This document shows, piece by piece, positions 23,675-62,096 of a DNA stretch of 64,000 nucleotides. This DNA is from Triplophysa rosa. Taxonomy: Eukaryota > Chordata > Actinopteri > Cypriniformes > Nemacheilidae. The notes below the pieces were generated by a model. It did no database searches. It saw only the letters and a program-made list of their open reading frames with translations, and was not told the DNA's origin. The stretch spans positions 286,331 through 350,330 of the forward strand of contig NC_079913.1 of the NCBI RefSeq assembly GCF_024868665.1. The letters are read 5' to 3'. Both the position numbers and the translations under genes were made by a program. Numbering within the stretch: position 1 is the stretch's first letter; every line of letters starts with the position of its first letter.

Positions 23675-24886
23675 ACAAGAATAATAACAGTGAAATTTTA
23701 AAAAATCTGCCAACAGTGTCTGATCTATTCTAGTTTTTCCTCTGAACATTGAAGTCATTTGATTTTACGCTGATGTTTAATAATGGTACCCGTTTGCCGG
23801 TGAAGCGGTGAGGTCGTGGGCTGCTGAGGTCCGGGAACAGTCTGTCCAGCCGTGGTTCTCTCTCCTCCAGCAGCCCGTGACACGATGAGACCGTGATGAG
23901 ATCAACTCTGTGTCCATCCAGAGAGTAACACAACAGCTCTCTGTGGTAGTAAATGCTGTCTACTGGACTACAAACACACAAACATACAGAGAAAAATGAG
24001 CCCTGTGTGTGTGTGTGTGTGCGTGCGTACCTGCAGGGGTACGTGTGTGTGTGTTTGTGTGCGTGCGCGTGTGTGTACCTGCAGGGTCCCAGGGTGTGTG
24101 TGTTGCTGAGGAACTTCTGGTCGAGTTGGAGCAACATATCCTGACACTCGATGTATGAGAATGGATAACAGAAGGAGAAATATGTCGTGACCCCCCGAAC
24201 GTCCAGCAGACGATGAACAAAAGACAAGATGAACTGACTGTCTGACACCTGCACACACACAGAAGAAGTACAATCAAAATGAGCTATTAATAATGTGACA
24301 AATAGCAGGATATTCTAAAATGATTTCAATGATAAGACAAGAGGAAAGACATGATCTCAAAACACAGGCTCATCAGAGAGGAAAGAGAGCTAAAAAAGAC
24401 GCTGACTGGTGGAGTTTGGTGGGTGTTTTACCTCAAACGTGGGTCTCTCTCGAACCCTCTCCCAGCGTGTTTTGACCGGCAGCGAGCGGACGAGCGGAGT
24501 CATGCCCTGAGAGTAAAGTTTACTCTGTTTATTCATATTCATCACATTAACCTTCAGCAGTTTCCCCGGCACCATCCCTCGTACACTGAAGTAGAACCAC
24601 GACCTAAACAAACACACAACGTCACTCACATCACAGACATTAAGATGATTTGTTCAAAGAATATAGATGGGTGAAGTTGGTACCGGTTGCTGTTTTCAAA
24701 CTCTGTGTTGGCGCAGTCCGGTTTGGTCCAGACATTGAACTCATAGTCAGCTTGTGTCGGCACTGAAGCATTGGTCGGTCTGCTGCTCTCGCCGTCCGGT
24801 TCTGATCCATCCACTCTCTCCACACGGGCCAGATTCCCCGAGTCAAAGCGGGAACTGAACACGATGTTTCCGAAGCAGAACTCCAT
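19176..24886 (-). CDS. agbl5: Cytosolic carboxypeptidase-like protein 5 (AGBL5/CCP5), 867-aa long form
   Basis: M14-family metallocarboxypeptidase that removes branch-point glutamates from polyglutamylated tubulin. Exons: 24684-24886, 24432-24603, 24079-24248, 23790-23967, 23445-23623, 22763-23264, 22507-22676, 22284-22419, 22022-22209, 21778-21941, 21551-21688, 19855-19952, 19738-19781, 19521-19651, 19275-19389 and 19176-19191, totalling 2604 nt in frame. The N-terminal beta-sandwich begins [18 protein letters not shown]. Zinc ligands are H250 and E253 ([10 protein letters not shown]) and H447 ([10 protein letters not shown]). Substrate contacts lie in [22 protein letters not shown], and the catalytic Glu is E529 ([10 protein letters not shown]). 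An acidic, poorly conserved insert of about 110 residues precedes the DLHGH motif. The last five exons encode a basic tail and were chained by phase: exon 12 needs the acceptor GCCTAG at 19953, and exon 14 needs the pyrimidine-rich acceptor at 19652. These two choices are my weakest. Confidence 0.93.
19953..21542 (-). other. agbl5 intron 11 / short-form 3' UTR
   Basis: The intron of the long form and, for the short form, an untranslated tail of about 1 kb to the poly(A) signal at 20523-20528. Part of it (21406-21542) is GC-rich and open in the agbl5 frame. The rest is AT-rich with no recognised element. Confidence 0.5.
21543..21688 (-). other. agbl5: Alternative last exon of agbl5 (735-aa short form)
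   Basis: If the donor at 21549-21550 is not used, exon 11 reads on two codons past the splice point to TAA at 21543-21545, giving a 735-residue protein ending SISVSGL. The catalytic domain is intact in both forms; only the basic tail is lost. The next minus-strand AATAAA is at 20523-20528. After the TAA the same frame stays open for 42 more codons to a TGA near 21406. Confidence 0.6.
23624..23682. repeat. (AC)n microsatellite abutting the agbl5 exon 5 acceptor
   Basis: On the coding strand this is an almost pure TG tract of about 50 nt running directly into the acceptor CAG before exon 5 (23445-23623), replacing the usual pyrimidine tract. Other AC/GT tracts lie at the exon 6 donor (22745-22762), by the exon 3 borders (24007-24078) and in the 5' UTR (24940-24961). 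Confidence 0.9.
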
Positions 24887-25329
24887 GACGGGAATCAGGC
24901 TGAGGCGGCTTATTCAGTGATCTGACACATCATCAGCACACACACACACACACACACACACGATGTCACAGCCGCTGTAAATGTGGAGAGAAGGAGAACT
25001 GGTCAGATTACAGGTCAGATGAGACACACGCTTAACAGAGTCATGGAAACTTCATCTGAAACTACATGAAAACCCATCTTGACCTTGCCACAGTCTGACG
25101 CAATGAATTAAAAATGATCATTTTCTATCATTCCTTGAATCGTTTCTGTACACACTTACTGGACACACACTTAAATAAATGAAATACATACTGACCAGTG
25201 TGTGTGTTTGTGTAATAGAGAGACACACAAACAAATCTTTCATCACCACAGAAATGTTAATAATATACTACACAATACCAGTTTATTTTATTCATCATTG
25301 TCGCGAAACTGCTATGAAAATCATTTTAA

Positions 25330-26455
25330 GACTTTTTTAGGCCATTATAGCACCACTTCAATGAGTCCCGTGCTACCTCCGTGGTTCCCTCCTCCTTTAA
25401 AAAATCCTTCCTCATCCCGTGCCTAAGAACAATTAACCCTCTTGCCTGAATGACTATGGTCCAGTTGCTCTCTCTGAATGTGACCAAAACCAAAGAGCTG
25501 ATTGTGGCCTTCAGGAAGAGGCAGAACCGGCCCTGTACTCCTCGTATGATCAAGCGGACCCCTGTGGAGAGGGTGAGCAGCTACAAGTACCTCGTGAAAA
25601 CATCTCTGAGGATCTGACATGGACTTCACACATTCACACACAGGTGAATAAAGCCCGGCTAAGACTGTACCCTCTGCGACAGCTGAGGAAATTCAGGGTT
25701 TCACCAACAATCCTGAAATCGTTCTGTTCAGGGGCCACAGAAAGTGTTTTAACTCGGTGTGGTATGGGAACAGCATCTTTGCAGCGTCTCAGGGTCTGCT
25801 CTACCATCCCTGCAGGACATCGACCTCAAACGCTGCAAAAATCTGAAAAGACTTTTTACCCTGCTGCCATCTGGTAAGCGCTTCCGTAGCCTGATGGCCA
25901 AAGCAGAGAGACTTAAGAGCAGCTCCTAAACTCAGTGTGTTAACATCATTTGACCTCACTCACTGTCCTCTCAAGAACATTCAACATCCAATATAGTGAC
26001 ATTGCTACTTGCACACAGCACTAACTGCTCTTTTTGTTGTTGCTACTAATATGGCTGGAATACACTACAAGACTTTTAAAATCAGACTTTTTGAAAGTTT
26101 CAGATAGAAACACACTAACTGATCAAATCTGCAGACTGGCGCAGACTTTCTGCAACAACTCCAGACAGAAAATCTGAGCAAAAGTCTTTTACAGTAGTGT
26201 ATTTTAGCCTTAAGTAACCACCTTGAGTTACTATCTGTTTGCTCATTCTCTTGCACATTCCTGCTCGTGTAAATATTTACAGTTTATCATAGACTATATA
26301 TACCTTTAGCTTTATATTATTTGTATTTTCCTTTTGTGTTTGTATTTTTATAATAATTGCACTGTCTTTGGAGCTGAGCTGACCTACATTTCACTGCTGG
26401 TTGTATACTCTCTATATAACCGTGTATGTGACAAATCTAAATCTTGAATCTTGAA
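25330..26455 (+). mobile_element. L2-like non-LTR retrotransposon 3' relic, interrupted
   Basis: Fragments in shifting plus-strand frames resemble the C-terminal reverse transcriptase region of fish L2-type LINEs, for example LNVTKTKELIVAFRKRQNR, VERVSSYKYL, LRQLRKFRVSPTILKSF and LPSGKRFRSLMAKAERLK. The 3' end runs into CTTGAAT-type repeats at about 26443-26455, as such elements do. It is frameshifted and 5'-truncated, so dead. It lies in the 5' untranslated intron of agbl5 in the opposite orientation and contains a nested MITE at 26053-26209. Confidence 0.75.
26053..26209. mobile_element. 157-bp MITE nested in the L2-like relic
   Basis: Left GGCTGGAATACACTAC and the inverse of right GTAGTGTATTTTAGCC match except for two bases. 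The inner AAGACTTTT / AAAAGTC motifs are also inverted. It splits the 3' UTR of the LINE relic, so it inserted later. Confidence 0.75.
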
Positions 26456-26806
26456 TTTAGTTACCATAGTAAATGACTAATCATACAGCAAGAAATGTCA
26501 CGGTGTTACCGTCAATATATCATGGCAAGGTTGTAAGTGACATTGTGAGATTCAAAGATGTAGAGCAGACCTCCTTCGTGTTTTATTGCTCGATAAATCA
26601 TAAATACAAACTAAAGACTTAAATTCGCCGAAAAACACAATAGGTTGAAGCTGCTAGTATGGTTAGCATTCGCTAGCTCCTATTTAATATCAAAAAGCGG
26701 CATTTATGTCAAGCTTAACGCCTCAGATGCGTGCAGCACATCGAAAATATGTCAATAAAATGAGAAATGTATTTGTCATCGCTGAGTTTTAAAGAAATAA
26801 CGTTAC

Positions 26807-26960
26807 CTGTATTATTCTTCCTCTTCAGCGATCACTAGGGGACTCTTTAAACCCAAACAAACCCCTCATCAGCAGCCCGACCCACTGCAAAAGCGCACCG
26901 CATGCTTATTGGACTGCAGAAGAATCGCTCAGCGCGCTGATTGGGATACACAACATGGCG
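26807..26960 (-). promoter_or_regulatory. agbl5: agbl5 untranslated first exon and promoter
   Basis: A minus-strand donor (ACAG then GTAACG, 26801-26806) ends an untranslated exon starting at 26807. Upstream are two ATTGG (CCAAT) boxes in the 26908-26985 interval and the only CpG-rich stretch nearby. The match to agbl5 is by strand and order. The exon carrying the start codon would have its acceptor just above 24886. Confidence 0.45.
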
Positions 26961-27474
26961 ACGCACTGGGATTGGATGGTTTGATTCCAAGGACGTAGTA
27001 AACCGGAAACTGTGTAATAAAAATACTTCAACGCTTTAATTTGCTGTTTTAAGTGCAGTTAATTGTTTACCATTCTAGAATGGTTTGTTGGTGGTTCAAA
27101 TTTGTTTTGAATCTGCGTTAATTTATTTTAACTGCATTGCTTTTTAAAAATAAATTCGCATAACATGTTTTTTAAAGATACAAATATGTGACGCGTTATT
27201 TACAGTGAAAAACGTTGGAGGATGCGGTGAGTTGCCTTTTAAAGGTCTCTCTCTTTCATTCACACGCACGTCCTGCCTCGTTATTTCTCACTAATAACTT
27301 CACTGAAGCAGCACACCACACATTTAAAATAAGTGACGGTTTGGAAGTAGTAGGTTTGTTTAACTGTTATGCTGCGTTCTGATTATAAGCGACTTTGTCG
27401 CTGCAAGTCGCCAGTGGGCGTTCCCACTAGTGGTTGCCTGAGTGACGACATCCACTGATCACGTTAGCTCTACC

Positions 27475-27727
27475 AGAGCCATTGAGAGAGAGAGTTCTGC
27501 CAACTCCGTTGACTCCAATGGAACAGTTTTTTCACAGTAATGGAGGCTCTCAATAGTTCCCGGACGTTACTAGTAACGCACGGAGTATAAAATGAATACA
27601 AAATGAAAGAAATAAAGCATTTAAAGAGGAAACATAACTTCCTGGAACTATCTGAAGGCTCCATGAATCACGTGACGCTCCAGCGTTATGGACTTCCGTT
27701 GGCAGAACTCTCTCTCTCAATGGCTCT
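27475..27727. mobile_element. Foldback / MITE-like inverted repeat
   Basis: Perfect 30-bp inverted arms lie at 27475-27504 and 27698-27727 (AGAGCCATTGAGAGAGAGAG... and its inverse), separated by about 190 bp. Less perfect symmetry (GACTTTGTCGC motifs) extends the structure to about 27380-27825. No coding capacity; superfamily unknown. Confidence 0.65.
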
Positions 27728-27827
27728 GAGCTCTACCATCTTCCTATTGGCTGTCGCTTCTGAAGTCGCTCTTCATTTGCACGAAGTTGAAGATTTCTCA
27801 ACTTTGTCGCGTTGCTAGTGATATTCG

Positions 27828-27864
27828 CTACAGTCCTCCGCTCTACCAACTGGGCTATCGAAGG
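27828..27864 (-). pseudogene. tRNA-Tyr 5' half fragment (37 nt)
   Basis: The minus strand from 27864 reads CCTTCGATAGCCCAGTTGGT followed by AGAGCGGAGGACTGTAG. This is the 5' half of a vertebrate tRNA-Tyr (GTA anticodon) with about two substitutions, stopping at nucleotide 37. Eukaryotic tRNA-Tyr introns begin there. The 3' half (T arm and acceptor strand) does not follow within several hundred bases, so this is not a complete gene. Confidence 0.75.
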
Positions 27865-29185
27865 GAGTCGGAAGTCGATCTCTAAGGCGCCAGCACATTA
27901 GTACAATAATAACAGTGAGTTGTTATATATCACAATACTAGATCACAATTACGAATTATTAACTGTTATTAACTTGTACAGTTAAACTGCATATATAAAG
28001 ACATATTTAGCTATTATATCTATTATTAATATTATATATTTTCATAATCATACAAAAAAAAGTTATTTTCAGAAAATTATAATGTGACCCCCTGCTATTT
28101 TTGGGCCACAATGATATGAAATGATTTGTATACGTGTATATATTTATGATTTATTTATATGAACATTCATATGAGATTGTGTTAACAGCAATGATAGATA
28201 GATTGAGTCTGTAATTCATATGCTTTAATGTCACATGAATGTTTATTTATATTGTTGAGTAGTTATTGTATTATTATGTTAAATAGATGTTATGTCAGAA
28301 AGAGGTTCACAAGTGTCCAACAGTTTATAGTAAAAGTGACATTTGAACAAATTAAATCAAATTGACTAAAATGTTTAACTTATTGCTTAATAATATTGTA
28401 ATGTGTTACTTACCCGAGTGTCTTTATACAAGTTAAGTTTGTGTAAAAGAGCTGTGTGAGAGTCTGAACCATTTATATACAAGTTATTGGATGATTCGAT
28501 CCATTTCTTGATCTATTTGTTATTTAAGTGTTTATATATATGAATCTAGTATTCAGTTCACATATGGCATTTTCTTTATGGTTAAATACTGTTTATTAAT
28601 AATGACAACACAGAGGACCGCTTGACTAACAGCAAACTCTCGTCTCTCTTACTCTTTTATTGAAAAAGAGCTTAATCTGAATAAAGTTCCTCCCTTTGAC
28701 CAGGACCTGTAACAATAATATATTATCATTTTTAATGACATATTTCATAAAATAATTTTATAGTGTTTATTTTGTATAAATTATTTAAAAATAACATAAA
28801 ATTATAACAATGCAAATTATAACAGGTTATTTATTAGAAGCTTGTAAACTATTTTTGATAGTAAAAGCATTCTATTGGTTTTGTATGCCCATCATCTTCA
28901 CTGAGCTCCAGTAACACTAGTAAACAGACAAAATCAACACACAGATAAAGCAGCCAAATGATAGGAGGTCATAAACCCCAGAGTGGTTTAATCCTAAAAA
29001 AAACATATGGCATGATCGACAACAGAACCTGAATCAGATTAAATAAATCTAATAAAAAAGTATGAAAAATAAATAATTAAAATGTTCAATTTATGTTGTC
29101 ACAAGTCAACGTTTACTAGGTGAGCGTTGTTATTTTCTGGAGTAACAAACATCAGATAAAGAAAAAAATAAAAAGAAACTCTGGG

Positions 29186-30911
29186 TTTATTTATGAGTCA
29201 CATCTGAAGGTTTTCCAAAAAAATATTTATCATTAGTTGCGTTAACACAGAGATAAACAATGGCACGTATTGGATGTCTAATTTAAAAGTTAAGTGGTGC
29301 TCTGAGGAGTCATATTCGAGACAACGTTAAATAAATTACTAGCATTAACATACATTTCTGAGTATTATATACAAAGGGAGTTATTGGAACAAAAATCTAC
29401 AATTTCGTTTTTAACAATTCAGAAGTATAACCCTATTTTACACTGTGTATGTGTGTTAGTTCTGGTGTCCAATCCTGTGATAAACAGGTGATCCTCTTCC
29501 GTGCATCCTTACAAAGTCTGGCAAAATAGACTCTTTCTTTAAAGGAATAATATAAACAAACTCCTCTATGTACAGGATTCAACATAGAACAGGTAACAAA
29601 CTAAAAAAACACTGATTCTGACAGACCCACAAGAGCCTCAGAGCCTGGAGAACTTGGAAGGAATGACAACCGGCCTTGCTTGTCCTCTCAACGTTTTCCA
29701 TTTGCATTTTCCAGATTTCCAATTTTTCTAAATACTTTTATGGATGTACTGAGAAATCTCCATAAACAGATATGGCAGGTCCCAAGAAACCAATTTAACT
29801 TGAATTGTTCCCATTTGAGATAAACTGTATTGATTGCATGTACATATTTACAGTATTTTTGCATAAACTGTCACAGGAAGTGATGCTGAAACCAGTTGTC
29901 ATGGCAACCAGCTCCAGTCTCTAGCCTCCGATTCATGTAAACAGACAATTGATGAAACAAAGTGGTTACAAAAGCCTCTCAAGACAATGTCTCCCCGTCG
30001 ATCGGCATCTCTTTCATAAAAGAATCACATTTCTGTGGATAAATTATCATGACAAAACTATCCCTCCATGTCCTTCAGCATCCCTTAGATTCTTAATAGC
30101 GATAGTTGTTTTTGCTGTTTTGTCGGGGGAAAATAAAACCGAATATTTTGTAAGACTCACCTTGTAAACACTCGAATCTGAATGTATAATCTCCAGATGG
30201 CATTTTGATCAAATTGGACAAAACTTCAGCCGTGGTAAACTTGGACAATTACTTGGACGTAAATAAATGTAATAACAATTCACACATAATCCTTCATGGA
30301 TCGTTGCATGTAGACCCTGCTTCAGAAAAGGCTCTGACAAAGCCAAAGCCAAAGCCAACCAATCAGGAGGGAGTAAGAGAACTGAACCAGCCAATGAGAA
30401 GACAGAATAGTAGACCAGTGATGAAGTGATAATCTCAATTCAGATCAATCCCAAGAATTTAACGTGACGCGTCACTCTTTTGTGAGTTATTGGGCATGCT
30501 TGAGCCCCTGCATAGCTTGAAGGCGCCATTGGCAGTATTAGAGCGTTACGGGAGGGTGCGAGCGAGCGACACTTGGACATGTCAGATGAAGAATCGCAGT
30601 CCATCAGAAATAACACAATGCCATCTTTCAAACAAGCATTAGAGAACATCCAGGGAATGTGATGGTGTTAGGAAAAATGTGGCAACAGTAACAAAGACTA
30701 CTGATATGAGTTTTATGGGAATTCGATTTTTTTATAAGTTTTGACATGTTTTTTAAAAACGTTGAAATGTGAGGTGTGATACTGTGAAGTCCAATACCAC
30801 CGTCCGTTATAACTTCTCTCGCTGGGAGAACGCTGGGGGAAGCCCCGCCCATCGGCAATGAGCAATGTCCCTAATTAGCTCCGCCCTCCAAAGAGTCACA
30901 GTTATTTTCTC
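29186..30911 (-). other. sbf1: sbf1 3' untranslated region
   Basis: The first minus-strand AATAAA after the sbf1 stop is at 29186-29191, giving a 3' UTR of about 1.7 kb. No splice or coding evidence. Plus-strand open frames at 29949-30429 look like chance. Confidence 0.4.
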
Positions 30912-56821
<25,910 letters not shown>

Positions 56822-58963
56822 CTATAAAAACACAGACGTCGTCAGAACACATGTTGAGCTCACCTGGCATGATGACCCTTCATGAATGACATCATGATTC
56901 ATTGTTCCCGGAGCACAAGCACACTGATAATGCACACTTCCTGACCTGTAAACAAGTACTAGCCTATGAACGTTATCATATATCCCATCAGTTTTATGCT
57001 TTATTTCTTATGTTTGTGACTGGCAAACTCTAAATGAACCGTTTAAGAGTAAATTCTTTATGAAGGTCTGTGGTTTTGTTACACAGCTGTGAATGTTTCA
57101 CACAAAGTAATAACCAAATCACTCGAAAAATGTATTTTTCTGCTATGATAAAAAGTCACAGTCATGTTTCCAGCCAATCAAATCCTAACAGACAAAAATA
57201 AGTCACATCCTACATCATTTCCAGCTGAAAATTCCCACAGATTGTTTTTCTGAAATTTCCTTCAGAAATCTAAAATGTGCTGTTTGCTACACGTGTACGC
57301 AGTTTTTTGTATATTTGTGGGGAAAAAAAACTTTTTTTAATTCGAAATCATTTCAGTCGAAACTACACATATGCCCGGTTAACCGAAAATATATATCAGG
57401 TGATTTATGCACAGCTTGTGAGTGCAGTACGGGAAAATGCTGTTGCACCCGAACGCCAGAGGGCGCTCTCGTGCGGAAACTCCACATACGCACTGCAGAA
57501 GAAGACCATGACGCCTTCTAGAATCTAGGAAATGCCTAAGGACATCTTTTTATCACTGTTCCTCAAGCCTCATCAGGTATTTTCATGATAATAAAGTATA
57601 TTTATAATGATCATGTTTGACGGGTGTTGCTTTTTCAAATGCACTTTATAAGCGACTCAAACTCGCACTGCTTTTAGATCGAGCAGCATTTCTACTGATC
57701 CCAGAGCCGTGCTTCACGGACAAGCTACGCATCAATAAAATAATCGATACCTTGCATTTTCGCAGCCAGCTCGGTTTCAGCAGGATTTGGTGGTAACCGC
57801 GGTTAACCGGGCACATGAAACCATGTTTTGGTGGTTAGCATGTGCTCATGTAATGCTGTGGTGCTTGTCTTACATCTCAATGCAACAGATAAATGACTAT
57901 TATATTATCCATTGAAATCAAAAACAATATTCAAGTTTTCAAGCATGAGAGGACCGTAAGAAGCAGGGTAACGTTAGCAATGGTGCGAACATCACAACGG
58001 GACAGCAGAGAAGGAACAGCACCTCCCCGACCTTTCAGCGGCTAAACAAAACCACCAACAGACCCTCCATAAAACAAACAATAACTGGACGCCTCCCAAG
58101 ACCCGACACACAGAAGCAAACGCACACACACTTGCAGGGCCGGACTATCAGAAACACAACCATTAAAACACTCCAGAAGTAGAAAAGAGAGGAATTCATA
58201 TTCATATCAGATATGTCTGCATCCAGACACGCATGTGATTCAGCTTCAGAGACGCTCTGTGGTGAAACTGTGGGTGTCACGGAGGACTCACTGGATTATG
58301 TACAACCATAACTGGAGTTGACTGACTGACTGTTTTGGCCAACCATAAGTGGATATTTATTTTGAAGGAAATGTCAGCTTCAAGTGTGTAATTTCACTTC
58401 AGCCCACATAAACCTAAGTACATAAGTTTCAAACGGAGATGGCGCTAGAGAGGTAAAAGTTATGGATGGATTTTACACACCGCAGTTACAAATGTCACTT
58501 ACGGCTCATAAAGAGGTCGCAGGTAGCACACAAAAGGGAATCGCACCATATTTCGGCTTCCCTCCAACCCATCACATGTGTGTGTGCGCTAGTTTGCACG
58601 TACAGAAAGGTGACTCACGATTGGCATGAGTGGCACAGGTGCACGTGGCTGATGTCTCGTCAACAGTATGTAAACACGGCCGCTCCTGTATTACATCAGT
58701 CCAGATTGAGCAAGCAGGCCGTGTTTACTCCAGCATTGTGGGAAATCAACTTAAGGTTAGTATGCAGCCTGGGCGTCAGTTACAGGAGTAAAATAACTTC
58801 ACAATGCACCTCTAATACTTAACATTGACTACGAAGACAAAATGCCTGCCTGCAGTTCAATGTCGCTAGTAAAAAGTGAGAAGTATTAACACGAAAGCAA
58901 ATTGTAAATTTCACTTTTCTTTACCATTTTCCCTCATACCCAAAAATATAAATTACCCACAAA

Positions 58964-59286
58964 TAGGCATGTGCCGGTATCAAATTTCCATGCTGCGATT
59001 AATTGATTATGGTTTCATGGCGGTAAACGGTATTATCGCAGTATTCAATTCTATGAGAAATGCAGGTTGAAAATATAAACCAACTTCAGTGTTTTCCTCT
59101 TGATAACAACTTTATTTTAAATAATAAAGAGAACCTCAAACATTTAAATATAAATAAAACAACGCACAGTAATGATGTATAAAGTGAGTTTATTCAAACA
59201 GAATAAAGTGCAAACTGCAAAAGAACAACTTTTGTTAACTGCTTTTAAATATACTTATGTCTGCACAAAGCTAGTACTACAATTCA

Positions 59287-59317
<31 letters not shown>

Positions 59318-59628
59318 GTTTGAATAACAAGCCAAGCCAGTGTGTTAACTATTATAGCAAGCTAAACATTTATAAACAGCAAATTCACTCGCACTTTGTG
59401 ACAGTGTATGACTTTATTGCGTTCCATCAACGTATAATTAAAATAATTATTCTGCCACACTGTCAAATTTCATTACTCGGCTTACTTTTAACCCTAAATA
59501 TTTCCAAACCTCAGACTTCACCCTTTTAGAAGGGGGATAAACCGTCGGCAGCGTTCCTGCTTCCGCCACGCTTCCTCTCCGTGTGCTACTGTTCACATCA
59601 GAGTGCGCGCGCGTCTTTTGCTCAGCAG

Positions 59629-59705
<77 letters not shown>

Positions 59706-59922
59706 AGGCATCTCCACATGGGGAACGGGATCGTTTAGATCAGACTGCGCATTCCTACGCAGCATACACGCAGTGTACTTTTATCCGGTTGATGAAAAAT
59801 AAACAAATACACATTCTAAAAAATCTATCTATTTTCGCGGTATTTGAAAGTGCCCGTGATAACAACATCGTGCTAATCCATTACCGCAATTAATCGCAAT
59901 ACTGAATATCGACACATGTCTA
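58964..59922. mobile_element. Non-autonomous hAT element, 959 bp, with internal (AC)34
   Basis: Ends TAGGCATGTGCCGGTAT and, inverted, TAGACATGTGTCGATAT, flanked by perfect 8-bp repeats CCCACAAA (58956-58963 and 59923-59930). Internal (ATT)n lies at 59291-59317 and (CA)34 at 59635-59702. No transposase frame. Confidence 0.9.
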
Positions 59923-59940
59923 CCCACAAATATCGTTTAT

Positions 59941-60140
59941 AACCTATATATTGTTATTTCTCCTGTGGAAGACAAAAGAAGATATTTCGAGAAATGTCTC
60001 CGTGGTTTTGTGTCCATAGAATGGAAGTCAATGGGGACCAATGTTATGTGGTTACCAACATTCTTCAAAATATCTTCTTTTGTGTTTTGCAGAAGACAGA
60101 CAGTCATACAGGTTTGGAATGACATGAGGATGAGTAAAAG
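59941..60140. mobile_element. Foldback MITE, family A copy 2 (partial)
   Basis: Shares AAGAAGATATTTCGAGAAAT, GGAAGTCAATGGGGACCAAT and TTTGGAATGACATGAGGATG with the 40563-40815 copy. The left outer end is missing. It starts 11 bp after the 58964-59922 hAT element's duplicated site. Confidence 0.7.
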
Positions 60141-61749
60141 TCTTTAACTAATGCCTTTAACTAATTGGTTATGAAGTCAGTTTTAGACATTTAACGTTTC
60201 AAATCTGAATGGGCTGGTTTGCAAATAAAACACAAAATTCCCGAACTCTGGAGCACGTCCAAACCTCATGCACCACAACAGAGGCTATTCACAACACTGT
60301 TCGCTGCCAAAATCCTTTAGGTGGCACAATCCCAGAATCCTCCCTTATCTCTGCAGATTAAGACTGGAGGTTTGCAGGCCCGCACACACACGGCCCGTAT
60401 GGAGGAAATGCACCAGCTACTGGAACACAGATCCGGCCTGTTGCCAGCTCCCCCGGGCGTCAGCCAATCATCACTCTTCACTCGCTCACTATTAAGTGGG
60501 AATGATATGGATTAGCTTCATTTTTTCTAAGAAAAAAAACAAGCCAAGATATCCGAGCTCAGGCATCAAACCAATCTGAGGCCTCCGACATGTTTGGAAA
60601 TTTAAAACGTGCTTTCGTTCCCACCCACCCCTCCCTCTTTCTGAATCTCAAAGTGAGAGTGAAAGTGAAGAGCGAAGGAGAGAGAGGGACGTCCAAGCAC
60701 AAACGGGCTCTGTTCTGCAAACACTAATTCACTCATACTGATTCCCAGCATTCTTTTCCCAATCCAGAAGTCCAGATAAAAGCTGAATGGGCTGAAACGG
60801 CGCTCACGTTCTCAAGCGCCCCCTGAGGAGACGTCTATCCAGAAGTTATCTATACATTCACACGTGCCCACAGTGAACGCGTGTGCGTGGATACAAAAGG
60901 ACATTGGCTAAAGCTGAAACTGTAGGAGAATTCTGACCTCATTTTGGACTCCAGGGACAACACAAAAAGATTGGAATCCAAGCAAGCAATGCGAGTACAA
61001 GTTTTCCCTCTGAAATTCTGGTGAAGAAAAATGGGTCAGCAGACCTTAATAGAGGCTAAACGAACACTTTTACAGTTCATGGCCATGTTCACACCTGCTA
61101 TCCAAATATGTCATCGAATCACAGGTGGATGCCCCTAACTACAGGATTCAAACCGGTTTTTTGATTTGATAACTGCACATTTGGCGTTCTAAAGACACAA
61201 TATTAATACTTGACCCCATACCTTAACTCTGACGGACCTGCTGAAAATTAGAACCCTGCCGAAAACACTATATAACATTTAATGGATTTAACGGTTCCCT
61301 AAAAACAACCCCAATCGGCTGTGCCGAACATCATAAAGTCCTATTTGGAGGTGAAATGAGGTCAAAGGCCTCACCGATCACACCGAAAACGAACTGCTTC
61401 TGCTTCGACACACAAGAACATCTGGTTATTAACAGAGAAATGTCACGCCCTCCTCCATGAAGGATGTGAGAGCGCCGGCCACCAGACAGTGGATTCATTC
61501 TGGGGCAGGTGAAGTGAAACTGGAGGCTACAGGAGAAATCACATGATCCCATCACACACTGATAGCGGACTCTTTTTAAACACCACTCGAAATGAAAGTA
61601 GAAAAGCGTGGCAGTCATGCTTTAGTCATCGAGATGAGAAGTTAAAGGTTTGTGGCGGGACACGGGTAACACCAGCTTCCTTAACATGCACACTACACAT
61701 TAAAGCAGCGCCGCCGAGCTAGTGCAAGACAACAGATGTGTTTGCGCGC

Positions 61750-61751
<2 letters not shown>

Positions 61752-61808
<57 letters not shown>
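61752..61808. repeat. (GT)28 microsatellite
   Basis: Uninterrupted GT array preceded by GCGCGCGC. Confidence 0.95.
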
Positions 61809-61810
<2 letters not shown>

Positions 61811-62096
61811 ACAATACAGAAAGCACTCTTGCAGTGAGAGACACTTAAAAGTAAGAGACAGGTCAGAAAATGCAGCGTTAGCTTGTCGAAATAATTACGG
61901 TTAAATCGTAAAACGTATAAGCAGTCAAATCAGTGGCGTGCTGTGTTTAACATCACATGAAAGAGTTAAAACGTCAGTCCGTGTTCTGGAGAACGATTTG
62001 GCCATGTATCATGAACCAGAAAACCGCAGCTTGTTTTAATCACGTTGTCAAAACACTTCAGTCTCCATGACAGCAACAACCTGTTGGCCGACCGTT

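Larger units (their letters stand above)
26961..29185. other. Intergenic AT-rich region between agbl5 and sbf1
   Basis: No gene recognised. 27370-27870 holds an inverted-repeat element and a tRNA-Tyr fragment. 27900-29185 is AT-rich without visible structure. Confidence 0.5.

Noticed and set aside
57450..57466. CTCF-like CCAGAGGGCGC site
   Set aside because: A single short match without conservation evidence; recorded only as context in the intron entry.
59447..59802. Frames encoding poly Cys-Val or His-Thr
   Set aside because: Direct translation of the (AC)n array.
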